64,000 nt of DNA, taken from positions 16,573 through 80,572 of the forward strand of contig URTM01000010.1 of NCBI GenBank assembly GCA_900550865.1. Reading direction: 5' to 3'. The position numbers were made by a program, and so were the translations under genes. The notes beneath the pieces are model-generated. The model did no database searches. It was not told the origin of the DNA and saw only the letters and a program-made list of their open reading frames with translations. Below are positions 9,350 to 16,496 of the stretch, in pieces. Within the stretch, counting starts at the first letter, position 1, and the number at the start of each line of letters is the position of its first letter. The stretch is from an uncultured Dorea sp. GTDB taxonomy: Bacteria; Bacillota; Clostridia; Lachnospirales; Lachnospiraceae.

Positions 9350-9354
9350 GTTCC

Positions 9355-10143
9355 TTATCTCCTCTTCTGAACTGCTTTTCTGGATTCTCTCTGATGTTTG
9401 GCTTTCTTAGATTTTGCTGCACCTGACTGGATTGGAATGGAAGTCAGTACATTTAATCCAAGGTAGTTCTCTACATCTTGCGGTGTCTTGATCGTATCGT
9501 CTAACAGATAGATCAGTGTAATGATACCGGCTGCGATCACGAATCCGAGGATTCCGCCAAGCATCATGTTCTTCATCGTATTCGGTGAAGACGGTGCAGT
9601 CGGAAGATTTCCTTCTTCTACGGTATTAACAGAGTCAACACTCATGATTTCTTGGATCTGTACGCTGACTGCCTCTCTCACTGCATCTGCAATCTCTTTT
9701 GCCTGTTTTGGATTCTCGCTTTCTACACTTACAGTCATGATACGGGTATCTGTCGGTGAGGATACAGAGATCATACCTGCGAGCTCGGATGGCTGCATCT
9801 TAAGGTTCAGTACAGAGATGGTCTTCTCCAGCACCGGACGGCTCTTTACCAGTTCCATGTAGTCTTTGGTCAGCATGCTTCCTGCTGTTAATTCGTTGTA
9901 ATTAGAAGTAGAGGAATTGCTGTTCTCATCTTTTGCCAGTACGTACATCTTCGTGACAGAGGTATACATCGGTGTAACCAGAAGCTTTGTTCCCACAAAT
10001 GCCACCAGTGCCATCAGAATGACTGACAGTATAATAATATGTAGCTTTGACAGCAATACCCGGAACAGTTCACCCAGGTCAATCGTCAGTTCATCTTCTT
10101 CCATGATTCTTGGATTCATTTTTTCAAAATTTTCCTGATTCAT
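9355..10143 (-). CDS. cpsC: Wzz/CpsC chain-length determinant and kinase adaptor
   Basis: Polysaccharide co-polymerase of 262 residues: Wzz-type N-terminal segment (LTIDLGELFRVLLSK), first membrane helix ~36-57, extracytoplasmic domain with predicted coiled regions (~60-180), the proline-containing motif APSSPNTMKN before a second helix at ~190-213, then a basic cytoplasmic tail (KSKKAKHQRESRKAVQKRR) that in relatives contacts and activates the tyrosine kinase. One nucleotide separates it from cpsB. Controls polymer length and recruits CpsD to the membrane. Confidence 0.93.
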   Translation of the reverse strand: MNQENFEKMNPRIMEEDELTIDLGELFRVLLSKLHIIILSVILMALVAFVGTKLLVTPMYTSVTKMYVLAKDENSNSSTSNYNELTAGSMLTKDYMELVKSRPVLEKTISVLNLKMQPSELAGMISVSSPTDTRIMTVSVESENPKQAKEIADAVREAVSVQIQEIMSVDSVNTVEEGNLPTAPSSPNTMKNMMLGGILGFVIAAGIITLIYLLDDTIKTPQDVENYLGLNVLTSIPIQSGAAKSKKAKHQRESRKAVQKRR

Positions 10144-10144
10144 C

Positions 10145-10870
10145 TTAATCTTTCTTCTTCAGCATCTCTTTTGCGTTGCTGTAGAATATCCTCCTTGTGT
10201 AATCTTCTCCATATTTCTTTTCTACATATGCGGCCGCTTTTTTCATCTTTGGCGGTCTCCGCTTTGTATCATGTGCATCGGTTCCCACACAGAATACGAT
10301 ATCGCGGTTCATCAGTTCTTCGATGAACTTCTTGATCTTCCGTCCGGAACCTCCGATGATGCTGTCTGCATTCACCTGCAGATTCACACCCATATCATAA
10401 AGTTCTGCGGCAAGGTCTGCGTCTTCCACAATGCATCGATAGCGTTCCACGTGTGCCAGGATCACTTCGTAGCCTGCGAACTGCAGCTGTTGAAGTCCCT
10501 GCTTCATATAAGGAAAGGTCTGCGTTGTCGGGAACTCCACCAGGACGAATTCTCTCCGGTTCATAGACAGGATTCTTCCTTCTTTCAGCTTTTCAGCCAC
10601 GTCCTGTCCGAAATAGATCTCCGTTCCGAGATAGATGCGGAATCTTTCATCTATTTCATGGGCCATTGCCCTTGTGAGCTTCGCCCGCTCTCTCAATTTT
10701 TCTACCGGTGCTCTTCCTCGGTGCGGATGATGATGCGGTGTGGCAATGATACAACGGATGCCTTCTGCATATGCAATTTCCAGCATTTTTTTCGTTTCTT
10801 CAGCACTCTGTGCCCCGTCATCAACTGCGGGCAGAATATGGCTGTGCATATCAATAAAGTAGTCTATCAT
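10145..10870 (-). CDS. cpsB: CpsB/CapC PHP-family tyrosine-protein phosphatase
   Basis: Manganese-dependent phosphatase that dephosphorylates the CpsD tail and resets the assembly cycle. Its 241 residues carry the PHP metal motifs DMHSHILPAVDDG (residues 7-19), ATPHHHPH, the Glu/His-containing GTEIYFG and AHVERY, and the C-terminal GTDAHD. It is the first gene of the operon, preceded by GGAGCAGTATCGA and a ~200-nt leader containing a terminator-like hairpin. Function well supported by family and context. Confidence 0.94.
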   Translation of the reverse strand: MIDYFIDMHSHILPAVDDGAQSAEETKKMLEIAYAEGIRCIIATPHHHPHRGRAPVEKLRERAKLTRAMAHEIDERFRIYLGTEIYFGQDVAEKLKEGRILSMNRREFVLVEFPTTQTFPYMKQGLQQLQFAGYEVILAHVERYRCIVEDADLAAELYDMGVNLQVNADSIIGGSGRKIKKFIEELMNRDIVFCVGTDAHDTKRRPPKMKKAAAYVEKKYGEDYTRRIFYSNAKEMLKKKD

Positions 10871-10952
10871 TCGATACTGCTCCTTTATATTCTTACTCTT
10901 TGCTGCATTTATTATAATCGGCTGTTATATCTACATAACTGTTTACAGCACA

Positions 10953-11003
10953 AAAATACCCTTCCTATGGTTCCATTACCATTACTAGAAGGAAGGGTAT
11001 TTT
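10953..11003 (-). terminator. terminator-like hairpin (candidate attenuator) in the polysaccharide operon leader
   Basis: On the minus strand a perfect 14-bp stem (AAAATACCCTTCCT / AGGAAGGGTATTTT) with an inner 5-bp stem (ATGGT/ACCAT) is followed directly by a short U tract. It lies ~65 nt after the predicted transcription start and ~80 nt before cpsB, so it would stop most transcripts unless read-through is promoted. The 3' side contains CTGTAAACAG and a second small stem (GTTAT/ATAAC). Long polysaccharide operons are known to be controlled by processive antitermination; no antiterminator gene lies in this window. Confidence 0.7.
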
Positions 11004-11074
11004 CTACGTCTAATGTACAGTTATACATGTTATGCAATATCATATTAACCCTCACCTATTCATAAACACGTATA

Positions 11075-11103
11075 ATCTTAGCATATCTTAAAGTTAGCTT
11101 CAA
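11075..11103 (-). promoter_or_regulatory. promoter of the polysaccharide operon
   Basis: TTGAAG, 17 bp, TAAGAT with an extended -10 (TGC just upstream). The predicted start lies near 11068, leaving a leader of about 200 nt before cpsB. The 342-bp gap between cpsB and the dehydrogenase gene upstream holds this promoter, the leader hairpin, a weak inverted repeat at the dehydrogenase stop and otherwise nothing recognisable. Confidence 0.7.
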
Positions 11104-11179
11104 CCAGATATCTACATTTTTTTGCATTTTGTGCGCTTTTTGTTACTTATTAGACACAATCTGTCTTTTTGAAAACTGT

Positions 11180-11217
11180 GTTAGTTCAGAATAACCAATT
11201 TATTTTTCTGAATTAAC
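11180..11217 (-). terminator. weak inverted repeat at the end of the dehydrogenase gene
   Basis: A 12-bp stem with one mismatch (GTTAATTCAGAA / TTCTGAACTAAC) overlaps the stop codon. No U tract follows, so termination would be inefficient or factor-dependent. Confidence 0.35.
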
Positions 11218-12085
11218 CCAGTTCTTCTTCATAGTATTTAATCAGAGCCTGTGTTCCCAGGTCTCCATATCCTTCTGCCTGAAGGAGTTCATAATTTGCC
11301 AGTACCTGACTTAATACATCCAGGTTCAGATCACTCATATTGGCTTCCGTCAGTGCAAGCTTCATATCTTTGATGAAATGCTTCATGAAGAATCCCGGTG
11401 CATAATCGCCTGCCAGGATCTTTGGTCCGAATGCATCCAGCTGTTTACTTCCTGCCGCCCCGGTCGATACGGAATCCAGTACCGTCTGAAGATCCAGTCC
11501 TTTTGCTTTTGCATATGTCAGTGCTTCGCATACACCGGACAGTGTTCCTGCGATCATGATCTGATTTGCAAGTTTGGCGTGCTGTCCGCATCCATTGCCA
11601 CCCTGATAGTTGATATTGGTTCCCATTGCCTGGAATAACGGCATGCATGCTTCGTAGTCCTTTTTGGTACCACCCGCTAAAATAGACAGTGTTCCTGCTT
11701 TTGCGCCAGTGTCACCGCCTGTTACAGGTGCATCCAGTACATGGAATCCTCTCTTTGTTCCTTCTTCTGCGATCTTCTGATCCAGCAACGGGCTTGTGGT
11801 TGTCATGTCGATGAGATATGCGCCTTCTCTGGCACTATCCAGAATGTTGCCTGCATCAAAGTATACTTCCTCTACGTCTGTCGGGAAGCCTACGATGGTG
11901 ATGACGGCTTCGCAGTTCTTTACGCAGTCTGCGATCGTGTTGTGGAAGATGGCTCCTTCGCCGATCACGTCCTCTACTTTGGATCTAGTTCTTGCATAGA
12001 TATGCAATTCAAATCCTGCTTTCATAAGATTGCGGACCATGGATTTTCCCATGATGCCTACGCCGATGAATGCTATTTTGTTCAT
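11213..12085 (-). CDS. NAD(P)-dependent beta-hydroxyacid dehydrogenase (GarR/3-HIBDH family)
   Basis: A 290-residue reductase of the 2-hydroxy-3-oxopropionate reductase / 3-hydroxyisobutyrate dehydrogenase family. Rossmann motif IGVGIMGKSM (residues ~5-14), substrate motif DAPVTGGDTGAKAGTLSI with the conserved GG, and the catalytic-Lys segment GQHAKLANQIMIAG. The upstream in-frame start is rejected; ATG at MNKIAFIG follows GGAGG by 8 nt. It begins 22 nt after the AAA-ATPase gene, so both may be co-transcribed, though no functional link is evident. A second family member sits at 56036-56932. The natural substrate is unknown. Confidence 0.85.
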   Translation of the reverse strand: MNKIAFIGVGIMGKSMVRNLMKAGFELHIYARTRSKVEDVIGEGAIFHNTIADCVKNCEAVITIVGFPTDVEEVYFDAGNILDSAREGAYLIDMTTTSPLLDQKIAEEGTKRGFHVLDAPVTGGDTGAKAGTLSILAGGTKKDYEACMPLFQAMGTNINYQGGNGCGQHAKLANQIMIAGTLSGVCEALTYAKAKGLDLQTVLDSVSTGAAGSKQLDAFGPKILAGDYAPGFFMKHFIKDMKLALTEANMSDLNLDVLSQVLANYELLQAEGYGDLGTQALIKYYEEELG

Positions 12086-12107
12086 TTGATTATCCTCCGT
12101 GTGTTTA

Positions 12108-13808
12108 TTACTTTGTATCACTTTTTATTATTACTTTGCATCGTTTTTTATAAAATGCGATTCCATATTTTAGGATATCTTCAATTCCTTCATCTTTCAG
12201 TTCTTCTTCATAATGATTATCTTCAATCTGCGCCAGTGCTTTTTCACATGCTTTTTGCAGATCACCGTCTTCTGCATATTTGGTTTCTATAATAATTCCT
12301 TTTTCCATATCTTGCGTTTCTATTATGATATCGCTGTATCCATCTCCACTTTCGCGATTGGAACTGATTCCCCAATGTTCTTTAAGACCTAATATTCCAA
12401 TCAGAATTCCATGATAGAAGTTCTCTTTCATTTTTTTCTGAACAAAGGTATCTCTGATACTGATGGTTTTCTTTAGATAAATGCTTAAGATTCTTTCTAC
12501 TTCTTCTGATCTTCCTTCTTCCAACGCCAGACAGAAGTCTTTCAGTGTCTTTCCATCTTTTTCAACATTTTCTTTAAACCATGTCATGATCTGTGTAGTG
12601 AATATGTCTCTGATTTCTCTGTTCGGGATTGCCAGACGGATATTTCTTCCATTTTCCATTCCACACTTTGTGAGATAACCGGTAGTGAATAGTACGCTCC
12701 ACATATTTTCTATCGAAGTATACATATCCTGATAAGTCAGTTCCTGATGAATCTCTTTTTCTATCTCCTCACCCGCCACCAGATGTTCTATCTCTCTGCG
12801 GACAGTTCCATTATCGGCTTTCCGGACGAAATGTCTTACAATTTCATTACTGCTGGTATTCATCCAGTAGTTCTGCGGGAAAGCAGACGGATCCTTCTGT
12901 AACGACGCAAGATAATTCAGTACATCCCACGGGCAATATACTTCCACATTACCAAACCGATACCCATCATACCATTCTTTGATTTGCTGGTACTTTTCTT
13001 CAAATCCATAGTATTCCAGGATTTTTTTTACATCACTATCTGTAAACCCGAAGAATTCTTCAAAGTTCACATCTGTGACAGAGCATACTCTCAGATTATT
13101 CAGTCCGGTGAAAATGCTTTCTTTGGATATTCTCATACAACCTGTGAGAACTGCGAATTCCAGGTTGTCGTTGGATTTTAATGCCTGACCAAAGAATCCC
13201 CGGATGAGTTCTGTCATCTCATTATAATATCCTTGTTCAAATGCTTTCGCCAACGGTACATCATATTCATCGATCAGTATAATCGTTTTGCTTCCGTAAT
13301 ATTTTTTCAAAAATCCAGACAACAATTTCAGGCTATTTATCAGTACTGCATCGTTCATGTCTTTATTCAGAAGCCTGCGGTATACTTCTTTGTCCACATC
13401 TGACATTTCTTCACATTGAAGTATGCATTGATTTTCCCTTGCCAGTTCATTAACAGCGAATACTATCATTGCGCGTGCTTTTTCATATTCGAGTGCCGAG
13501 ATTTCTTTTAATGACAAGAATAATACAGGATATTTGCCCATATGTGCTTCACACAGCTCTTTCTCAGCTGCAATCTGTGTTTTTTCAAACATTTCCAGTT
13601 GTTTTTCCGATTCTTCATCTATCGAGAAAAAGCTTTTCAACATGCTCATATTCAAGGATTTTCCAAATCGTCTCGGTCTGGTGAACAGTGTGACCTCCGA
13701 TCCGCTCATCAGCAGATCTTTGATCATTCCCGTCTTATCTACATAGTAATAATCATTTTCCCGGATCTTTTCAAAATTATCAATTCCGATAGGGAGTTTC
13801 TTTTTCAT
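12108..13808 (-). CDS. AAA-ATPase-like / PD-(D/E)XK nuclease family protein
   Basis: A 566-residue protein of the large, uncharacterised family with an N-terminal AAA-ATPase-like domain and a C-terminal PD-(D/E)XK-type nuclease domain, usually multicopy in gut Firmicutes and Bacteroidetes. Seen: KLPIGIDNFEKIRENDYYYVDKT start, Walker A-type RPRRFGKSLNMSML (~44-57), Walker B region KTIILIDEYDVPLAKAF (~176-192), and near the C-terminus GYSDIIIETQ then GIIIETKYAEDG and QIEDNHY, matching the D...ExK nuclease pattern. ATG follows GGAGG by 5 nt. Its biological role is not established; a mobile or defence role is speculative. Confidence 0.85.
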   Translation of the reverse strand: MKKKLPIGIDNFEKIRENDYYYVDKTGMIKDLLMSGSEVTLFTRPRRFGKSLNMSMLKSFFSIDEESEKQLEMFEKTQIAAEKELCEAHMGKYPVLFLSLKEISALEYEKARAMIVFAVNELARENQCILQCEEMSDVDKEVYRRLLNKDMNDAVLINSLKLLSGFLKKYYGSKTIILIDEYDVPLAKAFEQGYYNEMTELIRGFFGQALKSNDNLEFAVLTGCMRISKESIFTGLNNLRVCSVTDVNFEEFFGFTDSDVKKILEYYGFEEKYQQIKEWYDGYRFGNVEVYCPWDVLNYLASLQKDPSAFPQNYWMNTSSNEIVRHFVRKADNGTVRREIEHLVAGEEIEKEIHQELTYQDMYTSIENMWSVLFTTGYLTKCGMENGRNIRLAIPNREIRDIFTTQIMTWFKENVEKDGKTLKDFCLALEEGRSEEVERILSIYLKKTISIRDTFVQKKMKENFYHGILIGILGLKEHWGISSNRESGDGYSDIIIETQDMEKGIIIETKYAEDGDLQKACEKALAQIEDNHYEEELKDEGIEDILKYGIAFYKKRCKVIIKSDTK

Positions 13809-13859
13809 ATGCACCTCCGGTTTTTATACTGTCCAACTGTTTTTATGTGGTCTGATTGA

Positions 13860-14537
13860 TTACTCTTCTACTTTCTCCACTACTTCGCCCTGTCTCTTAT
13901 AGATACTGTTACCCGGCACGAATCCTCTGACACTTGACAGTGGGTAGATGTTGCTATGGCTTCCGATCACGGTCCCCGGATTCAGTACGCTGCCGCAGCC
14001 GACTTCTACTTCGTCTCCGAGCATGGCACCGAATTTCTTAAGGCCTGTCTCGATTCTTTCATCTCCGGCTTTTACTACGACCAGTTTCTTGTCTGATTTT
14101 ACGTTAGATGTGATGGATCCGGCTCCCATGTGGGACTTGTATCCGAGAATAGAATCTCCTACATAGTTATAGTGCGGCACCTGTACTTTGTTGAACAGGA
14201 TGACGTTCTTAAGTTCTGTCGAGTTACCTACGACTGCTCCTTCGCCGACGATTGCATTTCCGCGGATGAATGCGCACTGGCGGACTTCTGCGTTCTTTCC
14301 GATGATCGCCGGTCCGTGGATGTAGGCTGTCTGGAATACGGTTGCGGATTTGGCAATCCATACGTCTTCGCCGACCTGATCGTATTCATCTGCCGGAAGG
14401 GTCTTTCCGAGTTCTTTGATGAAGCCGCTGATCTTTGGAAGGATTTCCCATGGGTAGGTAGCTCCTTCGAAGATGTCTTTTGCGATGGTTTCATCCATGT
14501 GGTTGTAAAGGTTTTTGATGGTTAATTGTTCTGACAT
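13860..14537 (-). CDS. left-handed beta-helix nucleotidyl/acyltransferase-like protein
   Basis: A 225-residue protein resembling the C-terminal LbH domain of sugar-1-phosphate nucleotidyl/acetyltransferases, without the N-terminal nucleotidyltransferase domain. Hexapeptide turns run from ~58 to ~210 (VWIAKSATVFQTAYIHGPA, IIGKNAEVRQCAFIRGNAIVG, NYVGDSILGYKSHMGAGS, VEVGCGSVLNPGTVIGSHSNIYP). The GAGSITSNVK segment resembles the acetyl-CoA-binding turn of GlmU. Homologues are often labelled UDP-GlcNAc pyrophosphorylase, which the absent catalytic domain does not support. RBS AAAAGGAG; 20 nt downstream of the DUF4276 gene. Confidence 0.7.
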   Translation of the reverse strand: MSEQLTIKNLYNHMDETIAKDIFEGATYPWEILPKISGFIKELGKTLPADEYDQVGEDVWIAKSATVFQTAYIHGPAIIGKNAEVRQCAFIRGNAIVGEGAVVGNSTELKNVILFNKVQVPHYNYVGDSILGYKSHMGAGSITSNVKSDKKLVVVKAGDERIETGLKKFGAMLGDEVEVGCGSVLNPGTVIGSHSNIYPLSSVRGFVPGNSIYKRQGEVVEKVEE

Positions 14538-14557
14538 GTTGATTCTCCTTTTCTCAT

Positions 14558-15226
14558 TTATACTGTTTCAATTCTACACTGTAATTCATTTAAAAATTTT
14601 CGAAAACTTGGTGAACTATTTTCTTCCAGCACCAATTCTTTTCCTATTTTTTCTGCCCATTCACATTTTGCTCTTCCTATCTCACTATATCTACTTTTTG
14701 CCTTTTTTCTTAATCCAGGCAAACCACCTGGATAAACAGCATTTGCCAATGTTTCCCATGTATCACACATTCCATCCTGTTCATAGGCTTTTATATATTT
14801 TTTTCTTGCAGTCGGATATGCTCTTCCTATAGCAGCCTCATCTCCAAGAAGCCATGCCTCCATTTCCTTCACTGCAATACAAAACGCATAATCCACTAGC
14901 ATTACTGATTCATTTGCCACTTGTTCCAATTCACTTTTAAATATATCATAATTTCGATTGTCATTATCAAGCACAACTATAATTGCCGACTGAGGCATAG
15001 AACTTAACGAACGATCAAACCCTCTCAAATATATATGCAGATTATTCAATAAGTTTCCACCTTTTCTTTCCATCAGATTCCCACTTGTTCTTAAATGTCC
15101 AATACCACTAAAAGATTTTGTGTCATAAATGATTTCTTTCCCAGGATATTTATCTTGAAGTTTTTTCATCACTTCACCAACTAAGATTTCCGTAGAAGCA
15201 TCTTCTATTAAATATTGAAAGTACAT
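14558..15226 (-). CDS. DUF4276 family protein (TOPRIM-like partner of the upstream ATPase)
   Basis: A 222-residue protein matching DUF4276 in layout: an N-terminal acidic residue after a hydrophobic strand (QYLIEDAST, E8), a buried strand ending in acidic residues (IIVVLDNDN, D87/D89) and the family-typical VKEMEAWLLGDE (residues 119-130). The E...DxD order resembles a TOPRIM metal site, which is inference. It starts 14 nt downstream of the AAA ATPase with its own GGAG, so they form a two-gene unit. Similar ATPase plus small-nuclease pairs (OLD-like, PARIS, AbiL) act in phage defence. Codon use is AT-rich compared with topB upstream. Confidence 0.75.
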   Translation of the reverse strand: MYFQYLIEDASTEILVGEVMKKLQDKYPGKEIIYDTKSFSGIGHLRTSGNLMERKGGNLLNNLHIYLRGFDRSLSSMPQSAIIVVLDNDNRNYDIFKSELEQVANESVMLVDYAFCIAVKEMEAWLLGDEAAIGRAYPTARKKYIKAYEQDGMCDTWETLANAVYPGGLPGLRKKAKSRYSEIGRAKCEWAEKIGKELVLEENSSPSFRKFLNELQCRIETV

Positions 15227-15240
15227 TAATATACACTCCT

Positions 15241-16461
15241 TTATCCAAAATACTTACTGTACCACATATCTCCTAATGGCACCCCTTCCTCTGAAAGTTC
15301 TTTAACAAACTGGTATTCCGATGCTCTTTTTATCGTTGAAAATCCATCTTCTCCTTTTGTCAACACCCAAACATTATCTGGATTAAGTGCATTCACAAAA
15401 AAAGGACTGTGCGTTGTAACAAACAACTGTTTTGAAAAACCCGTTCCTACATTTTTTACCATTTCATCTGCAAGTAATTTGAGATATTGGTGATACAATC
15501 CATTCTCTGGCTCTTCTATAAAAACCAGTTGTCTTGGATTGCTTTCGTGTAATAACAAATAATAAGCAAATAATTTTAACGTTCCATCCGACATCTTAGG
15601 AGAATAAAATGAGGATTTAAACCCTTTCTCCCAAAATTTCAGCATCATTTGTCCGTTGTCAAATTTTACAGGTTCGATTTTTTCTATATTAGGCAATTTC
15701 GTCTGAATTTCTTTCAAAACTTTCATGAACTCTCTTTTGTTTTCGCGATACATATACTGTGCTACATTATTTATATTACTTCCTGTACGATTCAAATATG
15801 GCTGAGGTGCCGCAGTTTGTAATGTTCTTGCCGCATCCGGAGAAAAATAACACAAATACCAGCTTTTAAGGAAATTAAGAAATTTTTCAATTCGTTCATA
15901 CTGTTTCATAGCTCCCAGTGTGACAATCCCTAATTTCCGTATATCTGCCAATTCAACTTCTACTTTTTTCCCTTTGACGGTTCTTCCATTTTCATCTGCC
16001 CCACCTTCCTTACCTTCATAAGCATATCCTCTTCCGTTTTGCAAAAATAAAAACGATAATGGCCATCCTCTTTTTTCTACTCTTTGTCGCAATCTTTCTT
16101 CTTTCACATATGGTCTTCCCATAATATCTTCATCTATTTCTAACTCATAAGTAATCGGACGGGTATTACTACTTTCGCGATAGTATAATTCAAATTTGAC
16201 AGGCTCCTTAACCCCTTGGGATCTTATCTGTGTAAATCCACCACGATTTTTTACATCGCAAGCCGCTTCAACACCAACTTCCATACAATCAGCTAGAAAA
16301 CCAAAAGCATCAGCCAGGGTGCTTTTTCCATTTCCACTCGGTCCTATAATAACAGTTACATTATTTAACGCGGCATCCTTTTGATTTGATAATGTTTTTC
16401 CCATTACAATATCTTTTAATGGTCCAAAATTTTTAATTCTCACACCTTCTATTTTTCCCAT
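15241..16461 (-). CDS. OLD/RloA-like AAA (ABC-type) ATPase of a putative two-gene defence module
   Basis: A 406-residue ABC/SMC-type AAA_21 ATPase. N-terminal strand GVRIKNFGPLKDI, Walker A GPSGNGKST (40-48), Q-loop region, a long middle insertion (~75-270), signature-like MSDGTLKLFAYYLLL (~288-302), Walker B LVFIEEPENGLYH (~311-323) with the adjacent Glu, and H-loop TTHSPFFVN (~346). The C-terminus ends without a TOPRIM domain; the nuclease-like function appears to sit in the separate DUF4276 gene downstream. Lies between topB and the hexapeptide gene, with lower G+C than both, consistent with insertion by transfer. Function inferred from architecture. Confidence 0.82.
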   Translation of the reverse strand: MGKIEGVRIKNFGPLKDIVMGKTLSNQKDAALNNVTVIIGPSGNGKSTLADAFGFLADCMEVGVEAACDVKNRGGFTQIRSQGVKEPVKFELYYRESSNTRPITYELEIDEDIMGRPYVKEERLRQRVEKRGWPLSFLFLQNGRGYAYEGKEGGADENGRTVKGKKVEVELADIRKLGIVTLGAMKQYERIEKFLNFLKSWYLCYFSPDAARTLQTAAPQPYLNRTGSNINNVAQYMYRENKREFMKVLKEIQTKLPNIEKIEPVKFDNGQMMLKFWEKGFKSSFYSPKMSDGTLKLFAYYLLLHESNPRQLVFIEEPENGLYHQYLKLLADEMVKNVGTGFSKQLFVTTHSPFFVNALNPDNVWVLTKGEDGFSTIKRASEYQFVKELSEEGVPLGDMWYSKYFG

Positions 16462-16496
16462 CTTTTACCTCCGTTCAAGTATATATTTAAGCAAAA

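Noticed and set aside
13860..14537. UDP-GlcNAc pyrophosphorylase
   Set aside because: Only the beta-helix part is present; the nucleotidyltransferase domain with its LxxGxGTR-type loop is missing.
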